Both the position numbers and the translations under genes were made by a program. A model generated the notes under the pieces. The model did not search any database. It was not told the origin of the DNA and worked only from the letters and a program-made list of their open reading frames with translations. A stretch of DNA of 64,000 nt from Phoronis australis (Eukaryota > Phoronida > Phoronidae): NCBI GenBank assembly GCA_002633005.1, contig NMRA01000752.1, forward strand, positions 102,900-166,899. Reading direction: 5' to 3'. This document shows, piece by piece, positions 23,774-33,860 of the stretch (positions within the stretch are counted from its first letter, which is position 1; each line of letters begins with the position of its first letter).

Positions 23774-24221
23774 TGTGTCTATGGTCAAACGTTCATATAC
23801 ATGTAGTGTTGGAGATTTAGTCTATGCCCTTGATTCAGCTAGCGTTAAGGGGAAGTGTAAAAAACTATTACCCCCTTGGAAAGGGCCGGCCATTGTTCTC
23901 GAGGTCATTACTCCTTATCTATTTCGAATTAGACACGAGAATTTTGTGTCGGTAGTCAATCATGACCGTCTGAAACTCTGTAAGGATAGGTTTCAGGACC
24001 TACCTATCTGGCTTAAGGGAATGATCCAGGTAAATTCCACAGTGAACCGGGATAGTCTAGCAGAAGACACCGAAGTATACTGTTTTTGTAGGAGACCTGA
24101 TCATGGCGGGTTCATGATTGCTTGTGACGTATGTGATGAGTGGTATCATGGGGAATGTGTAAGCATTACCACTGATGACGCACTGCACATTGACCGGTAC
24201 ATCTGTCCTAGTTGTGAATAA
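23774..24221 (+). pseudogene. pol: Element A integrase C-terminus with PHD finger
   Basis: The frame is shifted relative to the core by an indel near 23770. It encodes a GPY/F-type module (KLLPPWKGPAIVLEVITPYL, then VVNHDRLKLC) as in other Ty3/gypsy integrases, and then a PHD finger from about 24078 to 24219. All eight ligands of the C4HC3 pattern are visible: YCFC, ACDVCDEWYHGEC and ICPSC. The DEWYH segment with its Trp is the sort found in PHD fingers that bind the H3 tail. The domain ends right at the stop TAA 24219-24221. By analogy with chromodomain integrases it may steer integration to marked chromatin; that is inference. Confidence 0.85.
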
Positions 24222-24222
24222 C

Positions 24223-24873
24223 ATGGGCTTTGCAATATTTCAGATGTTTCGATGTACCGATGTGAGGTTAAAGACTAATCCGGACTTACCTTGCATTACC
24301 GACGTCCCAAGTGAGCGGGAGGACTCTACGCAGCCACCGCCTCAACCAAGGGAGGAAGATCAATCCCCGGTGCAAGAGGTGTCCGTGATAGCAGCAAATA
24401 CGGGGGAATCAGACATCGACGAGTCTGTCTTAGACGACGACCCGGTCGTAATGGTCTCACCCCCACGGCCTATTAATGTAAATGTGCCCCTGTCAACCCC
24501 CGCAGATTTTCTGACCAGTCCTTCGTCCCCTATGATGGTAGATTCTGCGGTAGTGTCAACAGGTTCCGCAACTACGCCGCTGGCTTCGCTTGGTGAGTCT
24601 ATTTGGGCCCTTCCCGAATACTCCCACGGAGTGCAGATGGCAGAAGCCTTGTTACAACCCACTGATCAATATCAGTGTCCCCTGTGCCCCTTTACCATTC
24701 CTCTCGGTGAAGATGAAATGTTGTGCAAACATATTTTCACATGTCATCTGCCACCCTTGTTTTCAACTAACCAAGCTGACGTGGTTGCCAGCCCTCAGCT
24801 TCATCGAGAGAGATACGACTCTTTGGCCTATCTTTTTTCATTGTTGGAGGGACGTAGCATGAAAACTCGTTAG
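24223..24873 (+). pseudogene. Element A third ORF, N-terminal part with C2H2-like finger
   Basis: Open in a new frame just after the pol stop; possible starts are the ATGs at 24223 and 24243. The first third is acidic and Pro/Ser-rich, probably disordered. A finger follows at about 24672-24755: CPLCPFTIP...CKHIFTCH, that is C-x2-C-x14-H-x4-H. The frame stops at TAG 24871-24873, but a one-base shift carries it straight into the TatD frame (from 24870), so the two parts were probably one protein of roughly 680 residues. An acceptor-like TTTCAG ends at 24242, directly before the ATG at 24243, which suggests expression from a spliced RNA. Not an envelope protein: no signal peptide or membrane anchor is visible. 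Confidence 0.65.
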
Positions 24874-26300
24874 ATCTTGTGGACAGGTGTAACCTGGTAT
24901 GCCGGGGCTTGAGCCAGCTGCCACGGGTACTCCCCCTTGATCAGATGGCGATGTCGGTAATGTCTACCACATTTGGCTGGGACAGAGTTCCGAGTTTCAC
25001 GTTAACACCTAGACTCAACTCGCCAGCCGCCTGCTTCCACTGGTATGTGATCACTCTTCTGCTCCAAAAATTACCTGAGAGTGACCGTGAGCGATGGTTT
25101 GTAAGTGCACATAATGTGAGGCTCCCTCAGTCCTTCTTGGACTCCTCGTCCGGAGAGGTCGGGCCAACGTCCTTTATAACCCCCAGGCCTCAGACCTCTA
25201 CTTCAGCCACTTCACCCCCCAAAAGACCTCGGACTTATGCCCAGGTTGCTTCCTGTCCTGAGGCTCAGTCTGCACTGCTCCCTCCTGTACCATCCAAGTC
25301 CCAAGTGGAGCGTAAACAGGTTCGTCCAAAGCGGTCGGCGGCGGCAACCACCTCCTCGGCGAAACGATCCGCTAAACTGCCATCTTTGTACGGTCCACAG
25401 TCGACCGCCAATCTGCAGCCTGCTGCATCAGCCCCAAAGCCAGAGGCAGTGGATTCGCATTTCCACCTAGATCGGCTGACCTTCGCGTGCCAACGGTTTT
25501 CCCCCGAATTGGCCGGCCGGCTGCTTACCATCCCTGAGATCACGAATATGACGGCCATGCTCCCTTGCCCCTCAAAAAATCCAGTCCATTTAACAGGGGG
25601 CATAGCGGTATTTTGTGATCCGATTCACTATAAGTTTGTGGAGAAATCCACTGAGGCGTTCCCTTCGGGTTGGAAGACTGCCATAGGCATCCACCCGAAA
25701 AACGCCAAGTCGTACAATCCGGCCATGGAGAAGGAGATTTTCAGGCTCCTCCGGTTGCCCAACGTTGTTGTGCTAGGTGAGTTGGGATTAGAAGAAGGCC
25801 ACGGTTGCGTTGAAGTACAGCAGCGAGTAGTCGTGTCGCTGGTGCGCGGTCTTGCCCGCTTCCAGACGGTTCACGGCACTCGTGTGCTTGTATTGCACCT
25901 TTGCTCCCGGGAGTCCACTTCACCCTTTCACTCTGGTCATCAGTACATGAGACGGTTGCTGAGTGACGTTCTGCCCAGAGCCCAACCAATCCATCTCCAT
26001 TGTTTTTCCAGTAATCCCCAGGAGGTGCGATCATGGATGAAGGCTTTCCCAAATGCCTATTTCGGCTTTGCTGCCACTGCTCGCCACTTTTCCTCTCCCC
26101 AAGCTAAAGCTTTGGCAGCCGTGCCCCTTAATCGGCTTCTTTTAGAGACCGATTCCCCCCATTTAGCGACGTCCTCTCGACCTATGGCCCCATATTTCAT
26201 TAAGGAAGTGGCCTGGAAAATAGCACGCCTGCGTCACTGTAATGCTGACTATTTATTGGAGCACTCGGCCAAGAACGCATGTGTTTTATACCGATTGTAA
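24874..26300 (+). CDS. Element A third ORF, TatD-family metal-dependent nuclease domain
   Basis: The open frame is undamaged over 473 residues (first counted residue at 24879). Residues 1-185 hold an unrecognised domain with LPLDQMAMSVMSTTFGW and a basic Ser/Pro linker. Residues 190-473 match TatD-family hydrolases (TIM-barrel DNases/3' exonucleases): DSHFHLD (His194, His196), GIHP (His272), LGELGLE (Glu301), VLHLC (His340), HLHCFSS (His374) and LLLETDSPHLA (Asp425). All the expected metal-binding or catalytic positions are present, so the fold and activity look preserved, although GELGLE has Glu where GEIGLD is usual. It lies inside the LTRs on the sense strand. The role is unknown; processing of cDNA ends or of nucleic acid intermediates is conceivable. 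It is probably broken only at the frameshift near 24870. Confidence 0.82.
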
Positions 26301-26625
26301 GTCCGGAGAGCGTCTCTAGTGAGTATTTCTACCACTAGGTGTCTGCTCTCCCATCCAGGGGGGTGGGTGGTTCCCCATAAGGGTGACTATTTATTATTTA
26401 TTTCATGTGTTCAGGGGTGCTGGCTCTTTGAACTTATATATTATTTGATGATACTTCTGTTCTTAACCCATGTGTATTATGCTCTCATTCTAGGGGAACT
26501 GTCCGTGTGCTACTAACATACTGAAGTTTCTTCTTTTTTGGAGGGGGGAGGAGGATCAAAATTTTTCGGGTGTTTTTTGATAAATTGGCAATGATGTTGT
26601 TTCCCGGGTGGGTCCCACGCTTTTT
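26301..26625. other. Element A 3' untranslated region
   Basis: Noncoding stretch between the TatD stop (26298-26300) and the polypurine tract. No further protein is recognisable. Confidence 0.6.
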
Positions 26626-26639
26626 AGGGAGGAGGGGAA
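26626..26639 (+). promoter_or_regulatory. Element A polypurine tract
   Basis: AGGGAGGAGGGGAA ends exactly at the base before the 3' LTR. It is the plus-strand primer of reverse transcription. Confidence 0.88.
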
Positions 26640-26886
26640 TGTTGTAATAGGCAACATCATTGGCCCTTTGTTTTTCCTGTGGCGTCTTGTGATTGGTCTG
26701 TTTCTGTGTGTTCCCCGTATGTCTCCTATATAAGTCGTTGGCGCCACTGTCGGACGGGTTTTTTCAAGAACCGGCAATACGAGTCATCAATGGTTGCTCC
26801 ACTTGGCGTCAACTGACTGACTGGCTTATATCTTCGTAAAAGTAAGTACTCTTGTGCCTAACCAGTGAACCTGTAGGAATACAACA
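26640..26886 (+). repeat. Element A 3' LTR
   Basis: 247 bases from TGTTGTAAT to ATACAACA. It carries a 13-bp segment (TGTTCCCCGTATG, about 26709-26721) absent from the 5' LTR. The TATA box is at 26727-26734. Confidence 0.92.
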
Positions 26887-26903
26887 TTTGGCGTAGTTGG
26901 CAC
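26887..26903 (+). repeat. Copy of primer-binding-site sequence after the 3' LTR
   Basis: TTTGGCGTAGTTGGCAC follows the 3' LTR and is identical to the 17 bases that follow the 5' LTR. Sequence then diverges completely (TAGTTAGGGG against AAATTATTGA). Genomic flank would not be expected to share this. Confidence 0.85.
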
Positions 26904-27299
26904 AAATTATTGACCTGTAGTGATATGAGATTTCAAAATCAGGAGCTTCCAAGAATTACTACGAACATAGACATAAGCACACACAACCAATGCCAGTATA
27001 CCCAACTTGGGAAATGTTTACACTTTGCCTTGGTAGTCCCCCCCCCCCTTGCATTGATCACACTGACACAACCTCAGAAGACAGAAATATAATAGAGTAA
27101 ATTATAGCCTTATGTGAACGTTATGGCTTCCTCTGATGGACCTCCAGGTGTATATTACGCGTTAGAAGTTTAGATAATTCACACACAGAATGAGTCCATG
27201 TCGGTATGTGACAGCGTGACTCGTTAGTGGCTGACAATAACAGCTGAACTTAACACGTTCGATGGAAATCACACCACCGATTGTGGCCAATCGATTTTA
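26904..27299. other. No gene recognised
   Basis: Spacer between element A and the decayed minus-strand gene. It holds a homopolymer run of C at about 27040-27050. No coding signal. Confidence 0.5.
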
Positions 27300-27314
27300 G
27301 AACGCTCTCTGGCA

Positions 27315-29337
27315 CTAACCTGACTTCCAAAACTTGTGAAATGTCTTCTTGCTCGCTCTGCTCGTAGTAATATTAACTTCATTGTCGCGGGCTAGCCACC
27401 ACACGACTTTTTTTCGAAGTTGACTGTCGTTATAAAATTCAAACTGATGACTTCCGGTGGAAACTGCCTTACGAATACAACTCAACACAGAGGAAACTTG
27501 CACAATAACTACGTTTTTTAAGAATTGCATGAGTTCTATTGATTACATTGTTTTGACCAGGTCAGTGTCTCAGTTGATTAACATTGGGTGCATTCTTACT
27601 GCTGTTGGTCACCGGATGTTCGTCTACATTTAAATTTACAAAGACGTGCTATCTCTTCTTGAAAGGGGTTGCCCATGTCCTTCAGGACTCTTTGTGGCAC
27701 CTTGACCTTCTCGAGGAATGCCCGCTGGGTACTTACGTGGTGTTTAGTGGTGATAGCTGTGTCCTTAACGCATGATATGGTTTCATAGCCAGAAACTAAA
27801 CTACTCACTTCTGGTCCAGCTACCATTCATCTTCTCAGTGCTGCAGGATCGTCAGTTAGCTCAACAGCTCCACCATCACTTTTGATGACTGCATTGTTTT
27901 GTTCGTGAGCTTGATCTATCACCATTGCCGAAAACTCACATTTTGATTTGTGAATGACAAAGTTCCTCTTGTGAAACTCCTTGGAGACATCTTGGTGTTG
28001 GTGATCAAGAGACATCATATCCCACCATTGCTTTGGGAGCCATCTGGCATAGTTTGTATTGTTGTTCGCGAAGAAGTATGGAATCAGTTCTGTCAAGGAT
28101 TCTCGGTAGGGTTCAAAGTGCCCTTCCCTAAAAGAGCGGACCAAGAGAAAGATGGCAAGTTCTATATCCAGCACCAGATTCCAAAACTCCCCCGCCTCTC
28201 ACGCCAGTCTTCAAATGCCATGGGAGTATTGCCAGACACCTCACACTCGGAGCAGTGGTCACGCTGAACTTCCTTCATCAATCTGTACAAGCTGCATGCT
28301 GTGATTTTGTGGGCAAGTCTTGTCCTGGTGACACTTGACACTGTCAGGAATGACTCTACTGTACCAGATGATGCCACACTTGCTTCAGCAATAGTTCTAG
28401 TCCATCCACTGTCTTCTAGGAGGGTCCCTATTGATTTCAGTGCAGCCATCTCAATGTGAAGTCCCCCGAACATGATGACGAACTTGTCCTGTCCATACCC
28501 TCTGACCACTGCCACTGGATATGCTTAGCAAGAGCAAACAATGGCTGGTCAACAGCTATAACTGGTGTTTGTCCTGGGTTCAGGAAAGCCACTGTGTTTT
28601 GAATCTGATGCATGCAGTGCTTGATTGTGGCAACCGAGTTGGCCTGGTGAAGAATTATAGGCATTACTGAGGTAAGGCTCACTTCGAATGACTGGCTGAT
28701 GTTCTGTGCAGCATGATGGGTTGCCCGTGACACATTTACCCCGTCTCCAATGGTCTCGGTTAGTGATATCTTTTCCAACCACATGTAATCTTTCTTCATG
28801 TGCGACTTGATTGACTCGGGTGTAGGGTAAATATGACTTGTAACTGTAGGAGGATTGGGATTCTTTGTGATGCAAGCTGGTCGAACGCTGTGAAATCCTC
28901 AGGAAGCTCTGGGACTTTCTTGACCTTGACCTCAGGATTGAGTTTCAGTGCTTCACGTTCTTCACCAGGGTATTCAGAGCTTGGGTGCTGAAAGAGGGAC
29001 ATACTTGTACCATGGATGGAAGATTGAGCTGTAGTTGCAGTCGGGTTGTGGTAAATGTTGTCCACCGCAGAAGTCGTGAACACATGCTTTTGCAGGACTG
29101 GTGGGCGGACGACTCCATCTTCAACGTACTGTGCCACAACAGTCTCTCTAAGGTGGGCTGAGATTTTACGGACCCTATCATAGGAAACACTGATTCCGTT
29201 CTCATGGAGCATCACAATCAGTTGTCTCTTCCTTGTTTTGGCAAAGAAAGACAATCCAACATACACGGCAAAGGGGGTCTCCGGGTCCTTGGCATGCCTG
29301 TTAAATTGTGATCCAGGGGATGTGGCTAACTGCTGAA
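27315..29337 (-). pseudogene. Decayed member of an uncharacterised multicopy invertebrate gene family
   Basis: Read on the minus strand from an acceptor-like TTGTTTCAG at about 29338-29346. Blocks typical of an unnamed family common in marine invertebrates follow in order: PFAVYVGLSFFAKTRKRQL, GISVSYDRVRKI, FTTSAVDNIYHNPTATTAQ, SIHGTSMSLFQHP, YMWLEKISLTE, LNPGQTPVIAVDQPLFALAK, KFVIMFGGLHIEMAALKSIG, NYARWLPKQW and SAMVIDQAHEQNN, ending near GNPFQEE at about 27655. The order is intact but frameshifts lie near 28862, 28498, 28190 and 27652, and a TGA at 27827-27829 stands where the family has Trp (LRR-stop-MVAGPEVS). A faintly similar tail continues to 27315. No enzyme activity is known to me. 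Only one intron border is visible. Confidence 0.7.
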
Positions 29338-29624
29338 ACAAAAGTACTACCTCTACCACTACACCCGTACACCCTATGCATAATATATAATCAGCTATTG
29401 ATACAAGACAAATGCAGCATGACCAAAGAATTGCCCAGATAAAAATCATGTAAATTGACCGAATTGAAGAGTATAATTGTCTATATCTGGACAATATATG
29501 TAATTGAGAGTGTTCACAGTGTCCAAAATGAATTGGGCATACCCAAGACTATAACATTGACCCCAAGATCGCTAAAATCGGTTGGGTATATACTGATTTA
29601 CAAGGAAAATCATTATCACGAACA

Positions 29625-29672
29625 CTGGACGGCGGCCATCTTGAAAAATGGCCGCCATCTTGGATTTTCAGG
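29625..29672. repeat. GGCGGCCATCTTG inverted repeat
   Basis: GGCGGCCATCTTGAAAAATGGCCGCCATCTTGGATTTT holds opposed copies of GGCGGCCAT and ATGGCCGCC with a direct CGCCATCTTG echo. Probably a remnant of a MITE terminus; a GCGGCCAT word recurs near 41768. Confidence 0.5.
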
Positions 29673-29817
29673 TGGCTAGTCGGACAGATCTCTTAAGTAT
29701 GCTATTATGAATCATCATGGAAAATTTGGTGCTTGTATCATCATTTGCACATTTCTGGTGCATATTTGCACTTATCTGCCCAGCTATTACGCAACTGCTA
29801 CTCTAGCCTAAAAATAG

Positions 29818-30012
29818 CAGCCGACCAGCTGGTCAGCTGATGGCCGGTCGGCTAAAGGGTCGGCTGTGGGGTCGCCTTATGAATCGGCACTGCGGGCGGC
29901 TGCCGGTCGGCTAATTTTTAGCCGACAGGTCGGCAAATTTGCCGACCGGTCGACGGCTAGTCGTCGACCAATTTCCGACCGGGCGGACAAAATTTCGTGA
30001 TGTGTGCTGTAT
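29818..30012 (-). repeat. GTCGGC-rich interspersed repeat, copy 2
   Basis: Inverted relative to the copy at 8262-8425. Read on the minus strand it begins CAGCACACATCACGAAATTT and runs into GTCCGCCCGGTCGG. Dense in GTCGGC/GCCGAC, including the palindrome GTCGGCAAATTTGCCGAC at about 29929-29946. Confidence 0.6.
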
Positions 30013-31514
30013 TGTTCAGAAACATGGCTATATTTTTCCTGTCTTATATACACTATAAGTACATCTTTTGTTTTAGATACTGGAATAGACAGTGACACTC
30101 TGTTCCTGGTGTATGGGAAAGCGTCCTTTAACAACTGTTCTACAACTGCCCTTGATTGCTTTCAAAAAGCGGTAATGAAATAAGGTGTACCCTTGCGAGT
30201 TAGATGTGACCATGGTGCATTCTTGGAAATGTTCCGCGGTCTGGACAGAGGGTGTGCCATTCAAGGAAAAAGTGTGCACAATCAAGGATAGAAAGACTGT
30301 GGCGAGATATAAGGCGTGGTGTCACCAATGTGTACAATGAGATGTTTCATTTTTAGAGGAGAAACGTGTTTTGGACCTAGATGATCGGCTGTCCTTTTGG
30401 TGCTTGCACTATGTGTTTTTACTCAAAATTAATCAATCATTGAAAGCCTTTTAAGGTCAATGGAACCACCATGGTTTGTGAACAGAGAAGGGCAAGTCAT
30501 CATACTGGCTGTTTGTTCTTCAAGTGTTGGCACTGCCGTACAGCAATCTCACTGCTGTACTTGAGCTGATCGAGAAACATGTCTACAAATGCTGATCTAC
30601 ATACCCAAGAATGAATAGCTCCACAATGTTCTCCATGTCCTCTCTCAAGTAACAACCTATCTTGGCTTGACGAACTTGTATCTTCACTATACATTAGAGA
30701 AACTCACAGCTTACAAGTGTATCAGAAAACACTGCGATTTGTAAATTCTATTACAAGTTCATATTCATAGGCGAGGTGCTCATGTTAGTTTACCAGTTGA
30801 AATGGTCTTTCACAAGCTAGTAACTTGTCATCTGTTATACTAGAGTTTCTGCATTGGGTGGGAAGGATTCGTTAAGTTGTTAGTTTGGTCTGTCAATTCC
30901 TTCCTGTGTATGTTTGACGTTGTAATTTGTGGGATTCTGCTCTCGACTGGCTTTAAATGTGATTTTAAAGCCTTGATATTTGTGGTCATGGCTATATTGC
31001 TGTTCAAAGACCTGTGACTATGATCAAGCTTCAGTTAGAAGCCTGGGCATTAATACACTTCTGACAAGGTCTTGATTGGATTTATTTTTAATTACTAGGC
31101 CAAACCTACGATGAAAAACAGAAAACATCCTCATTATCAGTCATCCCCAAGGATGTGTCAGGGTATTAAAAAATTTTTACAGCTTTTCTTACATAATTCA
31201 TGTTCTCAATGGAAATAACATAAAATTACTTTGTGCCAATTTTTATTGGGACATCCCATAGCTCCTATATCAGCTGAATGCTTTTGGGACACCTGATATT
31301 ACCACCGTTGTTGAAGGTGAAACTGCTATTCCTAGGCAAATCTCAAACACTTGCATTGCTAAACAATTTCATATATTGTGTTATACAGTCCTTCAAACAT
31401 ATCTTCAAAGAAACAGAAGTATTGTTATGGTAATCCTATAATTCAGATGTCATGCCTCTGGACACCGTATGGTTTCTCAATTAGAGAGACACGGTCCCTT
31501 TATTAAAGGCATCT
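30013..31514. other. No gene recognised
   Basis: AT-rich sequence with short open frames only and no recognisable motif. Confidence 0.45.
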
Positions 31515-31519
31515 CTACT

Positions 31520-31803
31520 CAGTGGCGGATCTAGGATACCATAAGGGGTGCCCAACATGTTGCCTTGGGGAATTGGGCAAAGCGCGATTTTATGTGCACA
31601 GGGGCCCGAAAGTTGCGGGTGCCGGGATGTGGACTTTCCCTTCAGAAAATCTATCGGTGGACATGATTCCTCTGGTATGTGAGCCCCCCTCATCCGCTAC
31701 CGGTCCTAGTTGCTGAAGTCTATATTTCCTCACGGTTCACGCTGTTGCTGTTTCATTTTGCGTGCGGCAGCCAGGGGGGGCGACCCCCCTAAATCCGCCT
31801 ATG
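31520..31803. mobile_element. CAGTGGCGGAT-type MITE, 284 bp
   Basis: The left end is CAGTGGCGGATCTAGG and the inverted right end is CATAGGCGGATTTAGG, an imperfect terminal inverted repeat. CTACT is duplicated exactly on both sides (31515-31519, 31804-31808). A longer relative in the opposite orientation lies at 62472-63464, with a different 5-bp duplication. No protein is encoded. Confidence 0.85.
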
Positions 31804-31930
31804 CTACTTAATGTTTTAAGGTCAAACGCACGGCATGTTTAAGAGTTCTCGCAAATCCCTACTCGTACTTAGCTAAGAAGTGCAAGAAACATTCATTTCC
31901 CTGTATGAAGGCCATTACCGACGTAAGGTA

Positions 31931-31998
31931 AAAAACAGAAAAAAACACGATCAAACGCATTTTAATGCGTTTGACCGTGTTTTTTGTTTCTGTTTTTT
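31931..31998. repeat. Long hairpin-forming inverted repeat
   Basis: Left arm 31931-31960 (AAAAACAGAAAAAAACACGA then TCAAACGCAT) is mirrored by 31964-31998 on the other strand with about three mismatches or small indels and a loop of a few bases. It has the form of a foldback element or a pair of abutting termini. No terminator function is implied in an animal genome. Confidence 0.7.
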
Positions 31999-31999
31999 A

Positions 32000-33429
32000 A
32001 AAAATGATGCTGTGGTCAGAAAAATTTATTAAAAGACTTTTTTCACTGGCCAATTTAATGCATTTTACGGCATTTTAGTTTTTAGTACTTCAAAGAACAA
32101 ACAATAACATGTCACCACTTTCTCACAAAAAACTTTTAGCATACCCTGTCTTCACTGAGCATTTGACGTAAAAATATATTATAAAAATGGCCAGCACTCA
32201 GGGGCACATCCAGAATTTTGAGTTAGGGGGGGCAGGGCGTAGTATTAGCTCGTCAGACATTTGCACCCCCGTACTACCAAATGGAATCTGGGAGAATATT
32301 AGGGGAGGGCATGGACCCCTTACCTCTCCCCCCGACCTTAGATTCGCCATTGGTACTGCCTCGTATAAAAACGCAACCTCACAATCTACACGACAGCCTG
32401 TCACCACTGAGCAAGACTGTAATACCTCCTGGTACATCTTCAGTGATCAAGCGAATAAAACCTACAACTGTTGGCACAGCACTGTGAAAATCACCGTGAC
32501 TCCAAGGTCAGTCATACACTCATCGTCACTCACAGCATTGCCTCGTTTATACACCTGTATTTAAAACAATTTCACGTTGCATGCTGATCTAACGCAGAAG
32601 CCACCGTTATACTGTTGCTGGGCGCTACACTCCACAGAGGTGGATTATGATTCATTTGATACGAGTGTGAGTGTTCCTTATTCGTCAAATGCAAAGTGGG
32701 ATGGCTAACGACCTTTTAGGCTAATCAAATATCGGGTCAGTTGGGGCGTAAACTGACTGACATCGAACCATGCGTCATAGCTGAGCAAATGACAAAGTCT
32801 TATTGGTCCCACAGTAAATGGGCGGTAACTTGACACATTTGGGAAGTACATTTCGAGTCAACTCTGACGTGCTTCAATGACTCGTAACGTGTCAAAAAGA
32901 CCCGTCAGAAGGTGACGCTGGAGGCGTTCCATACTGTCTAGCTGTGCTGTCTCAAGGTCAATTCAGTGCTCACGCGCAGGGAAGCCTTGTTGACTGTTAT
33001 TTATAAACATTGTTTTACGTTTTGATGTTAGAACTTCAAAGACTATTTGTTAAATTCTAAATTGAATATGTGCTTCGAAAGCTGAATCCAATTTACAATT
33101 CCTAAGTTTAAAACTAAAGTATTGACAAAAAGTTACTGAATTACTTTACATTGCGCAAGCGTGTTTTTACAAATGTTGTGTCATGTGGTTGAAAGCTTTA
33201 TACACGTCGAGTTTTTCGGCAAAAAGGCCGTTTTTTCGGTTCATGTGAGAAAACGGCAAGCCTCGAGATTTTGAAAAAAATTTCCAAGAGGTTTGGCCCA
33301 TGTCATAAATCTGAGACTCGTGTAGGATTCGCTATATCTATGGCTTTCAGCATGCTCCCTTTGAACATCTCAAAACGAAACGCGTGCCATTTCCCTTTAA
33401 AGCAGAATAGAAGAAAATAACTCACACAT
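32000..33429. other. No gene recognised
   Basis: Open frames at 32187-32564 and 32198-32437 overlap on opposite strands and have no motif; GGGGG/CCCCC patches near 32225 and 32320 look like MITE debris. Confidence 0.4.
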
Positions 33430-33860
33430 CTCTAACTTAAGAACAACACTACAAATTCCTAGGAATACACTTTCATGGAAAGTCCACGTAACGGAAACCG
33501 CAAACAAAATTTCTAAAGTGAACTTCGTATTATCTAAACTCAATCACTATTTTCCCACTCACGTCTTACAATTAATAAAGTGTATATTCAGTGTAACTCT
33601 CTAATTCTATCTCGACTCACATATGGAATAACTGTTTGGGCATTGGAGATTGCAAAGGTTAAAAATGTTACAAAAACCTATGCAAATGGTCACCAAATCT
33701 CCGTTTCATAGCCACACTCGCCCAATTTGTAAAAGTCTTACTTCGTCAGGATATATTTACACTATCTTGCTTAAAGTTCTACTACAAATTTATAAACAAA
33801 ATGCTCCCTAGATTCTTTGACAATACATAATTCATCCAAGAACATCGACCACTTCGGAAA
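33430..33860 (+). pseudogene. Decayed CR1/L2/Jockey-type reverse transcriptase, C-terminal end
   Basis: Scattered frames read like the thumb and C-terminus of a non-LTR reverse transcriptase: LSWKVHVTETANKISK, then LSKLNHYFPTHVLQLIKCIF, then HIWNNCLGIG (equivalent to the usual YGI..WG), then DIFTLSCLKFYYKFINKMLP. Several frameshifts and stops interrupt it. Only this 3' portion is visible. Confidence 0.65.

Larger units (their letters stand above)
17577..26886 (+). mobile_element. Element A: Ty3/gypsy retrotransposon with PHD finger and TatD ORF
   Basis: A 9.3-kb LTR retrotransposon, complete from LTR to LTR. In order: 5' LTR, primer-binding-site region, gag, -1 frameshift signal, protease, reverse transcriptase, RNase H, integrase with a GPY/F-type module and a PHD finger, a third ORF with a C2H2-like finger and a TatD-family nuclease, polypurine tract, 3' LTR. 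The order protease-RT-RNase H-integrase is that of Ty3/gypsy. The third ORF is in the position of env in errantiviruses, but it encodes no envelope-like protein. This copy has accumulated stops, frameshifts and an active-site substitution. The LTRs differ by a 13-bp indel and a few substitutions, so it is not brand new. No target-site duplication is evident. Confidence 0.9.

Noticed and set aside
24223-26300. Retroviral-type envelope protein in the third ORF
   Set aside because: No signal peptide, transmembrane anchor or fusion-peptide-like stretch; the C-terminal domain is clearly TatD-like.
32187-32564. 125-residue plus-strand ORF
   Set aside because: Low-complexity ends, overlapping ORFs on both strands, no motif; adjacent GGGGG/CCCCC patches look like MITE debris.
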